From the NCBI GenBank assembly GCA_001970855.1, contig LSSN01004644.1:1-16547 (forward strand): a DNA stretch of 16,547 bases, written 5' to 3'. Positions 1-8,830 of the stretch are shown piece after piece (the stretch's first letter is position 1; every line of letters begins with the position of its first letter). This stretch comes from Smittium culicis. Taxonomy: Eukaryota > Kickxellomycota > Harpellomycetes > Harpellales > Legeriomycetaceae. The position numbers and the translations under genes were made by a program. The notes beneath the pieces are model-generated. The model saw only the letters and a list, made by a program, of their open reading frames with translations. It was not told where the DNA came from and did no database searches.

Positions 1-1494
1 TTGATACGAAATTGTTAAACACTTGTTCCGATATTTGCCCCATTCTGGATTTTTCTGCCATCAATACGTGCGCTGATGGGGGGCTATACCCATCAGAATT
101 GTTCATAGGGCTGGGATTTGGTGATATGAACTCTTTTTTTATCTCCATCGGGGAGCTCATATCGCTGTCCATCGAAATATCGGAGAAATCGTCACTATTA
201 ATAGTCGATTTAGTCGTGCGTTTGATCAAAGGTTGATTATTATCGTCAGTACTAACATCAGATTCGGTATCATCACCTGATGATACTTTTTCAATAGGGC
301 TGGATGGTATCTCAGCTGCTATTAACGAGCTAGCGGGAGGCTTTTTCAAGCCTACGGTGCCTCTCTGGCGGTTAATGATGCTCGGCTTGTTTGTTACAGC
401 TTCTTCATTGGTTGATACTTTGGTATCAATGATGACTTTAGACTCCTCGACCGGCTTTATAAACAAAAATTTGCTTTTAGTACTAGTTTTAGGGTCATCT
501 TTTTTTATTATTAGCGCTGGTGGTGTTGAAACCGCAATCTTTGTCGGCTCAGGGAGTGAGAATTTAAGCGATGATTTCGCCATATCACTCATAAACTTCT
601 TCTTGCTTGTGATTTTTTTCAATGTTGGGCACTCCGATTTCCAATACCCATACTTCTTACAATAACTGCAAGCTTCCTTGCATCCTCTGTAGAAAATGTT
701 TATGCGACCATCTTCGTGGTCAAGGAACAGTGGTAGTTCAGTTTCAATTGTATTTTTTCTGAGTAAAACCTTCATACCATAAGGAATATACTCATTTCTA
801 TATTTATTGCATAAGGCGCTAATATCTTTTATTTCGCCTAGTGGTTTTAGCTGCTTTGTGACCAGCTCAATCATTTTTGTTATCGAAATTTCCTTGAAAT
901 TTGGGATATTTACGGTCATAATATCCTCTTCAATTTTTACGGCTTGGTATAGATCAATCTTCTGATCATCATAAGTCAATGTCTTAGACATAAGTTTGGC
1001 TGCGTCTTCTAGATTGTCAAGAGTTATGTATGTGACATTTGCTCTATAGTCATCATATCTAGTGTATATACTGTCACCAATAGCATTAAATACTACATCC
1101 AAGGCTTCGGGTACATCTCACTTAAATTGGCCCCAGTCAATACCGATCTTTTGATCGGATCCTGCTACACAGAACCTTTTTAGGCAGCTCTGTTTTCCCC
1201 CAAAAATAAGTTGTTTAAGGGATACAGCCCTATACTGGGTCATTTCCAGCTTTGGAAGAATTTTAGTTATTTTTTTATTAAGTTTACCGTTTTTTTGTTG
1301 GCTTTGTTGGTTTTGTATTTTTTTGGTGTTTTTTGGTTTAAAAATTGAGTATTCAACTTGGATTGGTTGAATACACTAGTGGAATTAACGTTTGTGCTGG
1401 TTAATTATGCTTTGGTAGCATATTGGGGGTCATCACCCTTCACAATATCACTAAAAAGCGACCTAGCACGTTTTACAGGCTTTCTAATGACCAT
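1..1494 (-). pseudogene. Decayed LINE ORF1 (gag-like zinc-knuckle protein), runs off left edge
   Basis: First ORF of a non-LTR retrotransposon, expected to bind the element RNA; the reverse transcriptase ORF would lie beyond base 1. I place the start at ATG 1494-1492 (MVIRKPVKRARSL). That frame meets TAA at 1407-1405 and then shifts at an A7 run (T7 on the plus strand, 1270-1276). The next frame meets TGA at 1120-1118 and is then open for about 372 codons to the window edge. The core looks like the RRM-like region of fungal LINE ORF1 proteins (GDSIYTRYDDYRANVTYITL and onward). It is followed at 670-629 by CSYCKKYGYWKSEC, a CX2CX4HX4C knuckle with Tyr in place of His. The C-terminal part is Ser/Asp/Lys-rich and low in complexity. 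It is certainly broken. The gag/LINE assignment rests on the knuckle and layout and is inferred, since no RT is visible. Confidence 0.75.
629..670 (-). other. Zinc knuckle with His-to-Tyr change in the LINE ORF1
   Basis: Fourteen codons read CSYCKKYGYWKSEC. Cysteine spacing matches the CX2CX4HX4C retroviral/LINE knuckle, including the Gly just before the fourth-ligand position, but that ligand is Tyr (TAT). A single C-to-T change from CAT would produce this. Zinc binding should be lost or weakened. Confidence 0.75.
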
Positions 1495-2045
1495 ACTTGA
1501 GTAAATTGGGGTGTTTTTTTTGCTTTGCTTATTTATTTTTTATTTTTTTTTGTGCAGGCTTTTTTTTGTGTCGCAAATTAGTCGAAATAATCAAATTCGT
1601 TAAATTCGGCGATTTGCGTACTTTTTTTTTCGATTTGGCTAATTAAAACCGTGCACCAAACTTGGGCACTTACAATTTTATTGCAATAGTTAAACTTTGT
1701 CTAAAGAGACCAAACTTATACCAAAATGTAGTTCTTGGAAAGGTCAACAAAGCTGCATTAATAAGTTAAAGTCGATAGACCAACAAATAAAGAAGAAGAA
1801 AAAAACTTGAATTGAACCCAAGAAAAAACCCTAAGACCAGATTTTAAAGTTCTAGGTGGAGTATTAGAAATACTACGACAAATACCCTAGTATAAGAACT
1901 CCGAATTATGAGATCACTGTTTATAGTTATAAGATTCAATATTCGATACTTTATTGTTTTCATTTTAATAGCCGATTTATTATAAAAATTATTAATACTT
2001 AAATATTGCAATATTGAGAGAATTTAGGTTATACTATAAAACTAC
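1495..2045. other. Gap: probable LINE 5' leader, then P450 3' flank
   Basis: No gene seen. On the minus strand 1495-1630 is A-rich with little coding character and probably forms the LINE 5' untranslated leader. It holds an inverted repeat with 7-bp perfect arms (CGCAAAT 1572-1578, ATTTGCG 1612-1618). A second small hairpin sits at 1651-1669 (GTGC-A-CCAA pairing with TTGGGCAC). I cannot place the exact 5' end of the element. The part nearest 2045 is the 3' flank of the P450. Confidence 0.45.
1951..1981 (-). promoter_or_regulatory. Poly(A)-signal candidates for the P450
   Basis: Minus-strand AATAAA occurs at 1981-1976, about 65 bases after the P450 stop, and again at 1956-1951. Position is plausible for mRNA 3'-end formation. 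In DNA this AT-rich the hexamer is also expected by chance, so the call rests on location only. Confidence 0.3.
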
Positions 2046-4008
2046 TTAGTAAACGCGCTTTTTAATTACAATGTTGCAATCTGCATCAGGGTTAGCTGGA
2101 GGTCTTGTAGAAAAAGTAATATCTTTTGGTAGCAAAGGCTGGTTGTTTCTTTTTGGATCAAGAATATTAGGACCGAATTTTGAGTCAGCTGGGAGCTCAA
2201 GGTCAAAGTCTTTGAGCATGTTTGGAATAATTTGTAATATTTCCATCCACGCAAGGCTAATTTATTAATAATTTTGTTAGTGTATTAGATAAATGCTCAT
2301 ACTTATAAATTATAATTCTATTGGATGGTCATTGATGATTTATTATAAAAGCAATATAAATAAAGTAGATAAAACTTACTTTCTTCCAGGACAGATTCTA
2401 ACTCCAGTTGAAAATGCGACAATTTCCCTTTTAAATTTTTCTCCTTCAGGACCAAGGAATCGATCAGGATTGAAAGTTCTTGGGTCATTCCACACTTCAG
2501 TGTCATTGTGAGTACCAGGTATAAACATTCCAACTTCATTACCTTGTGGTATATTATAGCCCAAAATTTCAACGCCATCATTAGGAGCCTCTCTGAAGAG
2601 AATTCCTCCTGCCGGGCCAACAACCCTTAAAGTTTCATAAACCGTTGCAATAAAGTAGGGAAGTTTTTCTTTTGCATCATTTTGAGTGATTTTGCGATCT
2701 TTATCAGGGAAGTTTGTTCTGATTTCATCTAAAACTCTTTTATAAACGTGAGGGTAAAGCATATAGTAAACTGTTAGCCAAGTCATTGTGATACTAGTAG
2801 TATCAACTCCAGCAGCAACCATAGTTACCATCTCAGAAATAAGCTCGTCTTCTGATAGTGGTTTATTATTAGAAGTATTTATGGCAGCCAAGTACATTTG
2901 TAGAATGTCAACTCTTTTTCCATTGTAATTATTATTTTTGATAAGATCTTTGCGCTGTTTAATTGCTTGGAGGCAATAGTTTTTAAGTCGCGTTTCATCT
3001 CTTGTCAATGCAGGAATCATTCTTTGAATTAATTTTAGCAATGGAAAAGATTTGAACTATAATACCATATAAAATATTATGTAGTTATTTTAGAATTATT
3101 AGTTTTCTATTAAATTCCAGTTGCTGGTGTAAAATAATATGCGAGTTAAAAAAACAGAAGAATAAAATCTTACAATCACAAAATTTCTCATTGCTGAATT
3201 AACCCAATTAGTAACATCATGGCCGTCATTTTTAACTGCATCAAAACTTTTTCCAAACGCCAGTTCCCCAATAACATCAGCTGCAATATTTTGATAGTGT
3301 TTAAAATAATTAAACTCAGCAGCGCCGCCTCCTAATTCTATATCCCGAATAAACTTTTTTTCTACGTTGGTAACACATAATTCAAAAACTATCGAGTCGA
3401 CAGAATTCAGGCCTGTTGTGCTGAAAGCGGGCCCAACTTGCCTTCTCTAAAATAAATTAAAATTTATAGAAACTAATTTGTATTGTGTAATTTTATTTTT
3501 TTCAAAACAACGACTTACTCTCATCCTGTTAAAATCTTCATCTCTAGTAGATAAAATACTCTCGTGGACATTTGCGAAGCCTTCAACGCCTTCAGTCTTT
3601 CGGTATTTGTAAGAGGCCAAAATTTTCTTAAACTCTTTAGTGTTTGATACAGAAACTTTATCTGGTGTGACTCTGACTATTGGTCCATATTTGTCGTGTA
3701 ATGATTGGAGGTACCTGGTAATTTCACCTTTCAACGATGCGCGGTTGGCAGGGTTTGCTGAAAAGCGGGCATACCAAGGCCCGGGTATTTTTCGTAATGG
3801 ATCGATGAAAACAAGATAGATTGTCTAGGTATATGAATAAATTTTAATAATTGAATTCATAATTATGTTCAATCTTAACTCTTAGTAATCAAGTACTTAC
3901 TTTGAACACGCCATAAGCGATAAAAACCGAATATAGAGTTTTTTTGTTGTAAAAATTCTTTAAAATGTAAGAATATGACAGGCCTGCAAGTTTGATTAGA
4001 CTTTCCAT
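2046..4008 (-). CDS. Cytochrome P450 monooxygenase, 5 exons, 524 aa
   Basis: Heme-thiolate monooxygenase, probably anchored in the ER and fed electrons by an NADPH-P450 reductase; substrate unknown. Exons on the minus strand: 4008-3901, 3824-3519, 3446-3174, 3056-2380, 2256-2046. The introns are 76, 72, 117 and 123 bases, all GTAAG...AG; the first three are phase 0 and the last splits an Asn codon. The protein has a signal anchor (about 25-43), the hinge DPLRKIPGPWYAR (44-56), a C-helix region FNRMRRRQVGPAFS, I-helix AAGVDTT (310-316), ExxR as ETLR (370-373), NPDRF (425-429) and heme loop FSTGVRICPG (444-453) with Cys451 as iron ligand. Every hallmark is intact and the length is normal. Start: first ATG after the TATA box, with G at -3 and +4 and an in-frame upstream stop. 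The style is that of fungal CYP57/CYP58-like microsomal enzymes, but the family number is not determinable by eye. No pathway genes adjoin it. Confidence 0.95.
2276..2282 (-). other. Branch-point candidate in P450 intron 4
   Basis: CACTAAC on the minus strand, about 20 bases before the acceptor AG of the last intron, resembles the fungal branch consensus CTRAY. It supports the splice that joins CPGR to NLAWMEI, the expected continuation of the heme loop. Confidence 0.5.
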
Positions 4009-4132
4009 ATCGAGAGTTAAATTTTTTTGAGAATTGTAGATAAGCGGTTTTTTTTGTGATAGTAATATAATTGTTTAAATAGTTCAAGCTCAAGTTTTAA
4101 TTTGGTTTTCTATTTTAAAGGATGTAACGTTG

Positions 4133-4140
4133 CTTATATA
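4133..4140 (-). promoter_or_regulatory. TATA box candidate for the P450
   Basis: TATATAAG on the minus strand lies about 125 bases upstream of the ATG at 4008. No ATG occurs between it and that start, so a transcript begun about 30 bases downstream would have a clean leader near 95 bases. A chance match is possible in AT-rich DNA. Confidence 0.45.
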
Positions 4141-4145
4141 CATTT

Positions 4146-4169
4146 TTTTATTAAAAATTTTTAATAAAA
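4146..4169. repeat. Perfect 24-bp AT palindrome upstream of the P450
   Basis: The 24 bases equal their own reverse complement (half-site TTTTATTAAAAA) and end 6 bp behind the TATA candidate. It could be a regulator site, a cruciform-prone spot or chance; only the symmetry is seen. Confidence 0.6.
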
Positions 4170-4551
4170 GGGCTTGTTTTTCTAGAATAGATTCTATAAA
4201 TATTCATGTTTATTTCATGTGTGCTAAACAGTATATTGAACAATATAACGCTTATACTTTTTATAATTTAATAGTAGTGAAATGAGCCTTTTAAAGGTAT
4301 GGTTTTTCTAGGCAAAAAAATGATAAATACCTCAAAATAGCTCACGCTTTTTCATAAATTTCATTTACCAAATCAAAGTAGATTTACTTCTAAAATAAAA
4401 AGAGCACCTAATAAAGATAATAGACCAATAGATAAATGCTATTGATTTCCTCCGATTTTATTTTTCGTTTTTATTAGCGCTTATTCCGATAAAAGTGCAA
4501 ATAAAAATAATTTTACACAAAACTGCTAGAAAAAAAAAAGTTATCCCTTAA
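4170..4551. other. Gap: AT-rich upstream flank of the P450
   Basis: No gene seen on either strand. The sequence is AT-rich with short A and T runs and carries no further recognisable element before the terminal-inverted-repeat element that starts at 4552. Confidence 0.5.
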
Positions 4552-4654
4552 AAATAAAATGTCCGATACCAAATGCTTATTTCTAGCACAGTTTTAGTTA
4601 TGCTTAGAAATCTCAAAAAGCCGGGTTCAAAGATTGTGTTGGGACATTTTATTT
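4552..4654. mobile_element. 103-bp element with 13-bp terminal inverted repeats (MITE candidate)
   Basis: AAATAAAATGTCC at 4552-4564 is matched exactly by its reverse complement at 4642-4654, with weaker similarity for some bases further in. The interior is non-coding. The size and paired ends suggest a very short non-autonomous DNA transposon. No clear target duplication is visible, and I see no second copy in the window. Confidence 0.45.
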
Positions 4655-4741
4655 CCTAGTTTAGTATGTAAGCAAACGATTTATAGATTTATGTAATTCA
4701 ACTCAAAATTTTCTTATTTTATAAAACTTTAGCACTATTAA

Positions 4742-4792
4742 ATCTTTCACGGGCGATAGGCTATTATGATCTACCAAACATAGTCAATTGTG
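4742..4792 (-). mobile_element. TTAA-MITE, right-end fragment
   Basis: About 50 bases of the right end of the TTAA family in reverse orientation, containing TTTCACGGGCG and the decayed GACTATTTTTGATC block. TTAA at 4738-4741 flanks it. The terminal CCC has become ATC. It stops where the next full copy begins. Confidence 0.65.
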
Positions 4793-4796
4793 TTTA

Positions 4797-4996
4797 CCCT
4801 TTCCTGTCCAACACTCTTTAAAAAATTCAATTTAATGATTCGTTTATGATTCGTTTATGATTCAAAAGCAAGTTTATTATTTGTTTTTATTTTAAAATAT
4901 ACCAATATCTCTTGAACCCTCGGAATTAAATAATTTTAATTGAACTCTGTTGTCTATATGTGGCAGATCAAAAATAGTCTACCGCCCGCGAAAGGG
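4797..4996 (+). mobile_element. TTAA-MITE copy 1 (200 bp, full length)
   Basis: Full-length non-autonomous DNA transposon. The left end is CCCTTTCCTGTCCAACACTC; the right end is GTCTACCGCCCGCGAAAGGG. The terminal inverted repeat is about 10 bp (CCCTTTCNCG). Flanks are TTTA and TAAA, one step from TTAA. An internal 11-bp unit (ATGATTCGTTT) is repeated about 2.6 times at 4835-4863, which explains why this copy is about 12 bp longer than the others. No ORF. TTAA targets with CCC-starting ends are typical of piggyBac elements, so a piggyBac-type origin is inferred. Confidence 0.8.
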
Positions 4997-5002
4997 TAAA
5001 GG

Positions 5003-5081
5003 CCCCGGAATTAAAGTATTTTTATTGAACACAGTTGGCTATATCTGGTAGGCCAAAAATAGTCTACCGCTCAGGAAAAGG
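5003..5081 (+). mobile_element. TTAA-MITE copy 2, right half only
   Basis: Matches the right half of copy 1 from CGGAATTAAA through ATAGTCTACCG to the decayed end GAAAAGG. The left half is missing and it follows copy 1 after six bases. TTAG at 5082-5085, a likely mutated TTAA, joins it right-end to right-end with the next copy. Confidence 0.7.
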
Positions 5082-5085
5082 TTAG

Positions 5086-5468
5086 CCCATTCACGGGCGG
5101 AAGACTATTTTTGATTCACCAAATATAGCCAATCGGTTATAATTACTTTACTAAAATTCCGATGCCTTAAAAATGATTAGTTTATCTTATTAAAACAACA
5201 AATAATAAATTTTCTTATAAACCATAAAAGAATCATAAAATTGATTTTTTAACCCTTTCCGGGGCAAGCACTCTTAAATTTTTTTAAAAATTTTAATTGG
5301 ATAAGCTATATTATATTTATTTGTTATTGAATATTTGTAATTTATCACCCAGTAATTTATTAATATCTTTTATTTATTTATCATGCTGTCGTTTGGTTGG
5401 ATAATTTTTGTAGTTCAAAAAAGGCCAACCGCCCGTGAAAGGGTTAATGAGTGTTGGACGGGAAAGGG
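5086..5468 (-). mobile_element. TTAA-MITE copy 3, reversed, split by copy 4
   Basis: Reverse-oriented copy. It begins CCCATTCACGGGCGG and its last 21 bases lie at 5448-5468 (GAGTGTTGGACGGGAAAGGG, then TTAA 5469-5472). Between the two parts sits copy 4, bounded by TTAA 5249-5252 and TTAA 5444-5447. Other copies have TTTAAA at the equivalent internal position, so the interruption is an insertion into the element's own TTAA. Without the insert and one TTAA it is about 188 bp, the family norm. Confidence 0.85.
5253..5443 (+). mobile_element. TTAA-MITE copy 4, nested in copy 3
   Basis: 191-bp copy with left end CCCTTTCCGGGGCAAGCACTC and right end CCGCCCGTGAAAGGG, flanked by perfect TTAA duplications. 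The middle has diverged strongly from copy 1, while the ends and the CCAACCGCCCG block persist. It is younger than copy 3, by insertion order. Confidence 0.85.
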
Positions 5469-5486
5469 TTAAACAAAAATACATTT

Positions 5487-5603
5487 ATTCCGAGGTCTTC
5501 AAATGTATTTGAATATTGAAAATTAACAGCATATAATAAATTTGCTTAAAATAATAAACGAATCAATAAAATCAGTTTTTTTAGAGTGTTTGACGATAAA
5601 GCG
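5487..5603 (-). mobile_element. TTAA-MITE, left-half fragment, reversed
   Basis: Reverse-oriented remnant from TTCCGAGGTCTT through AATCAATAAAATCAG to TTAGAGTGTTTGACGATAAA, followed by GCG (for GGG) and CTAA (for TTAA). The right half is absent. It lies 14 bases beyond the TTAA that ends copy 3. Confidence 0.65.
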
Positions 5604-5607
5604 CTAA

Positions 5608-6647
5608 ATAAATTCAAAGTCACGTTCGCTTATTTTTTCTGTTTAAATTGTTGTAAAAGCTAAATCCTTGTTATTTATTGTTTTAATTGTTCTTTTTAAT
5701 TGGTTTATTTTTAAATAATATAATTTGTAATATATGATAAAATATTTGTTGTGCATTAAAGTTGACCAAGATGATAATATAATGTAGTATTATAAAATGA
5801 ATATTTATAAATGCATGAAGGTAATAAATATACTCTATAATAATTTAAACTAGAGCTTAGAATAGAAGACAGCAATCTTCTAGTATAGTCTATTCTTAAA
5901 TTAACAATACATTAAAACTCGTGCAATATTAAATCTCGACAGAGAGCACTAGCTCACTTTAACAGGATATTTTACCACATGATAGAAAAAGAAGATTTTA
6001 TATTCTATTCTATTCAATTCAATATAATAGATACATTAAAATCTCTATTTAATCGGTCTAATTTTAAATTCTATACTAATAACATAATTTAAAAAATATT
6101 GATCTAAAATTTTTTATTTTGGTACTCTTATTATTTATAAGCATCGATTAGGTTTTTAAATAGAATTACTGATCAAATGCTCAACAAATTCATCTATAAG
6201 CTTTTTATTACGAAATAAAATTCACTAGTTTAGAAGAGAATAGGTATTAGTGCAAACAGTAAATACTGCACGCATTGAGTCATTTTTAAAAAGTGATTAT
6301 GAAAAATTTAAAATCTAAAAAATTACCACCAAATATCATAAAAAGGCAGCTAAATATCGTAGAATAAAAAACTATACTTCCCTTAAGTATTATTAAAATT
6401 TATTCTCCAGATTTTTTTTAATTATTACTAGTTATGTGAGGAAAAATATATATTATAAGACTATTACTATTAAATAAAAAAAATTCTTTCATATATATTT
6501 TTTGAAATATATTTTCCATAAACTAATCATCTCTTTAATCCTTTTTAATAGAACTATAATATATACTAAAAATAAAAAATAGTACCATACAAAATTTTAT
6601 AACAACAATCAAGTGTTTAATATTTTTTTTATAAAGACTAGTTTTTA
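5608..6647. other. Gap: AT-rich spacer between the two MITE clusters
   Basis: No gene, RNA gene or recognisable element seen. Roughly 80% A+T with short direct repeats such as TATTCTATTCTATTC near 6001. Possible very old MITE remains cannot be recognised by eye. Confidence 0.5.
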
Positions 6648-6651
6648 TTAA

Positions 6652-6839
6652 GCCTATTCCGTCAAACGCTCTTTAAAAAATCTTATTTATTGATTCAATA
6701 ATCGTTTAAATGAGCATTTTTTATTTGCTGTATTCTTTCAACAAACTAATAATTATTAAATTTCGGAATTAATTTACCTTAATTAAGCATATTATTTTAT
6801 AAATGGTAGATCAAAAATAGTCTACCGCCCGTAAATGGG
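6652..6839 (+). mobile_element. TTAA-MITE copy 5 (188 bp)
   Basis: Flanked by TTAA at 6648-6651 and 6840-6843. The left end is decayed (GCCTATTCCGTCAAACGCTC); the right end keeps ATAGTCTACCGCCCGTAAATGGG. The internal CGGAATTAA landmark is present. It shares its right TTAA with copy 6. Confidence 0.85.
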
Positions 6840-6843
6840 TTAA

Positions 6844-7031
6844 CCCATTCCCGTCCAACAATCTTTAAAAATTCGAGTTATTTGACTCGCTTACGATTTT
6901 AAAGTAAACTCATTAATCTCTGTTAAAATAAAATAAACTAATACTTTCAAGGCCTCGGAATTAAAGAATGTTAAATTTACAAAGTTGGCTACTTTTACTA
7001 AGCCAAAAACAGTCTACCGCCCGTTAAAGAG
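6844..7031 (+). mobile_element. TTAA-MITE copy 6 (188 bp), tandem with copy 5
   Basis: Left end CCCATTCCCGTCCAACAATC; right end CAGTCTACCGCCCGTTAAAGAG, with GGG decayed to GAG and the flank to TTAT (7032-7035). It has the same length and orientation as copy 5, and exactly one TTAA lies between them, as expected if one copy inserted at the TTAA bordering the other. Confidence 0.85.
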
Positions 7032-7035
7032 TTAT

Positions 7036-7057
7036 AGAGTGTTGGCGCCAAAAAACG
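7036..7057 (-). mobile_element. Orphan 22-bp MITE left end
   Basis: AGAGTGTTGGCGCC and following bases up to TTAA 7058-7061 match a reversed left end, as at 5448-5468 after copy 4. The rest of the parent copy is not recognisable to the left of copy 5, so nesting is possible but not shown here. Confidence 0.55.
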
Positions 7058-7061
7058 TTAA

Positions 7062-8589
7062 AATAGTTGGTGGAAAAAAACATTGACCTTGTATATTATA
7101 TATTAGCTAAATAAATTTGATTAATAAATCATCATATCATTTAAATTATGTTTAATAAACTCTCAGAGACAACAACCCCCTCATATCTCAGTAGAAACTG
7201 ATTCTTGAATATTCAATAATTTATATTAAAATATAATTTTTTTCAAAAGTAGTTGATAGGTTTCATATTGATATCCTTTTTAGTACTTATAAAAGTGTAA
7301 GATATTTTTTTATATGATCGAGGTATCAGATATATTTAATATTTTAGCACAAGCCCATCGTTAAAATTAATTTCTGGCATTATCAAATAAAGATGATTTT
7401 TGAATCAGCTCTAGTGTTTCGCAAATAATTATAAAAATAATTTTTCACTTTTTTTTAATTTTTCTTTATTAATTCTTTAAAATAAAATAAATATATTCAA
7501 TTAGCTGAAACTTAAACCTTAAATTAATCAAGCTAATTTACTATAATAAAACTACGCATACCAGTTTACTTTGTTGTATATTTTTATACCTTCGAACTTT
7601 TAGAGTGCTTTCTATGGTTTCAATAGTTATAAATTATATTTTCTGAATAATTAATAGATTTATATGCTAAATTATATATCATTTTTGATGTTTTTTATAT
7701 TTTATTATTTCATGCTTTTTTATGGAAAATTTGGAATTTTAAACAGATCTTATCGAGTAATATACACAGCTATTACTTTGTAAAAGTTCAAGATGTGGTT
7801 ATTAGGAGCTCACTTTTTAATATTAAAAATACGTAATTAGCCTTTAAAAAGAAAATTTTATATCATTAAAAGAGAAAATTTTGGTTTTCTATATTTACAT
7901 TAAATATTAAATCAAATCAATTTTTATCCTCATAATATAGGCTTAGCATAGTCTATAATTAATGGATTTTGATGAAATACTTTATTACTGAGTCGAAGAC
8001 TCATCTTAAAAATGGATTTTCCATTTATATAATGAGTAAAAAAATTTTTTAAAACTCTATATCTTTAATATTATGTGAATAAAATTTTTCTGCGGAAAAT
8101 TATATATTTTAATGGATTTCTGTAGAATTTATGATTTTTGATATATTAATCAGATGAAATTAAACAGTTGGGGGGTTCTAAATGAAGAGAGCACTTTTAG
8201 GCATAAAAATTTACAGCGTAAAATTATCAAATTATAAACCTGGCCAATAATTAGCAGTTAATGCATGAATGATGATTAACCTTAATTATTGGACAATTTA
8301 TATTCCTTCTATAATCTTACTTGCTAAAATAAAATTCCCTGAAAAAACAATCACAAATGAATTTGGTTAATTTTTTTTTTTTATCAAATAGTTTTACAGT
8401 ATTTCGTTCATGTAAAAAAAGAGCTGGTAAAATTGGGTTAAAGTGCCAAAAAGAATGTAGTAACATATCAGCAATAAATATATAGACTATATAAAAAAAT
8501 TATAATGTATAACTATAACATATCAGATGAAAAGTATGTGTAAATACTATAAAATGTTAAATTTTTTGTAAAAAAATCAAAAATTTTAA
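7062..8589. other. Gap: AT-rich, nothing recognisable
   Basis: No ORF of coding character on either strand, no tRNA-like clover and no paired ends. A short G6 run occurs near 8170 and TAACATATCAG occurs twice near 8461 and 8516. Otherwise it is homopolymer-rich AT sequence. Confidence 0.5.
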
Positions 8590-8590
8590 A

Positions 8591-8608
8591 TAGCTTAAAA
8601 TTAAGCTA
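8591..8608. repeat. 18-bp inverted repeat
   Basis: TAGCTTAA (8591-8598) and TTAAGCTA (8601-8608) are perfect complements around AA. First of a group of symmetric sites that continues to 8806. Confidence 0.6.
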
Positions 8609-8616
8609 GCTGTTTC

Positions 8617-8642
8617 CAGAATTTCGAAATTCGAGCTAGAAA
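8617..8642 (+). repeat. Dispersed repeat, copy A, with 14-bp palindrome
   Basis: Contains the perfect palindrome GAATTTCGAAATTC (8619-8632) followed by GAGCTAGAAA. A near-copy lies 164 bases downstream. Sequence is richer in C and G than its surroundings. Confidence 0.6.
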
Positions 8643-8780
8643 GTTAAAAAAAAAGTCAAAAAGCAAAAATCAGCTTACAGCGTACTACGCTGGTGATATA
8701 TTTTTTTTTGCAAAAAAAAACGTAAAAAACAAAAAATTAGTATTGTACATAAAATTCAAATATAAAAAACATCTGATACT

Positions 8781-8806
8781 CAGAATTCTCGAATTCGAGC
8801 TAGAAA
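8781..8806 (+). repeat. Dispersed repeat, copy B, with 12-bp palindrome
   Basis: CAGAATTCTCGAATTCGAGC and then TAGAAA, related to copy A by a few changes. Contains the perfect palindrome CTCGAATTCGAG (8788-8799). Confidence 0.6.
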
Positions 8807-8830
8807 TTGTATAAAATGATATAAGCAAAA

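Noticed and set aside
357..665. Plus-strand ORFs at 12-236 and 357-665
   Set aside because: Antisense shadows of the LINE ORF1, whose minus-strand reading carries the zinc knuckle and is open for 372 codons.
3875..4093. Minus-strand 72-codon frame overlapping P450 exon 1
   Set aside because: It begins with TTG, lies in another frame and runs through the GTAAGT donor; the frame starting at ATG 4008 gives the expected P450 N-terminus.
4584..4630. tRNA or tRNA-derived SINE from A- and B-box-like words
   Set aside because: The boxes match only in part and no cloverleaf forms; the 13-bp inverted ends suggest a DNA element instead.
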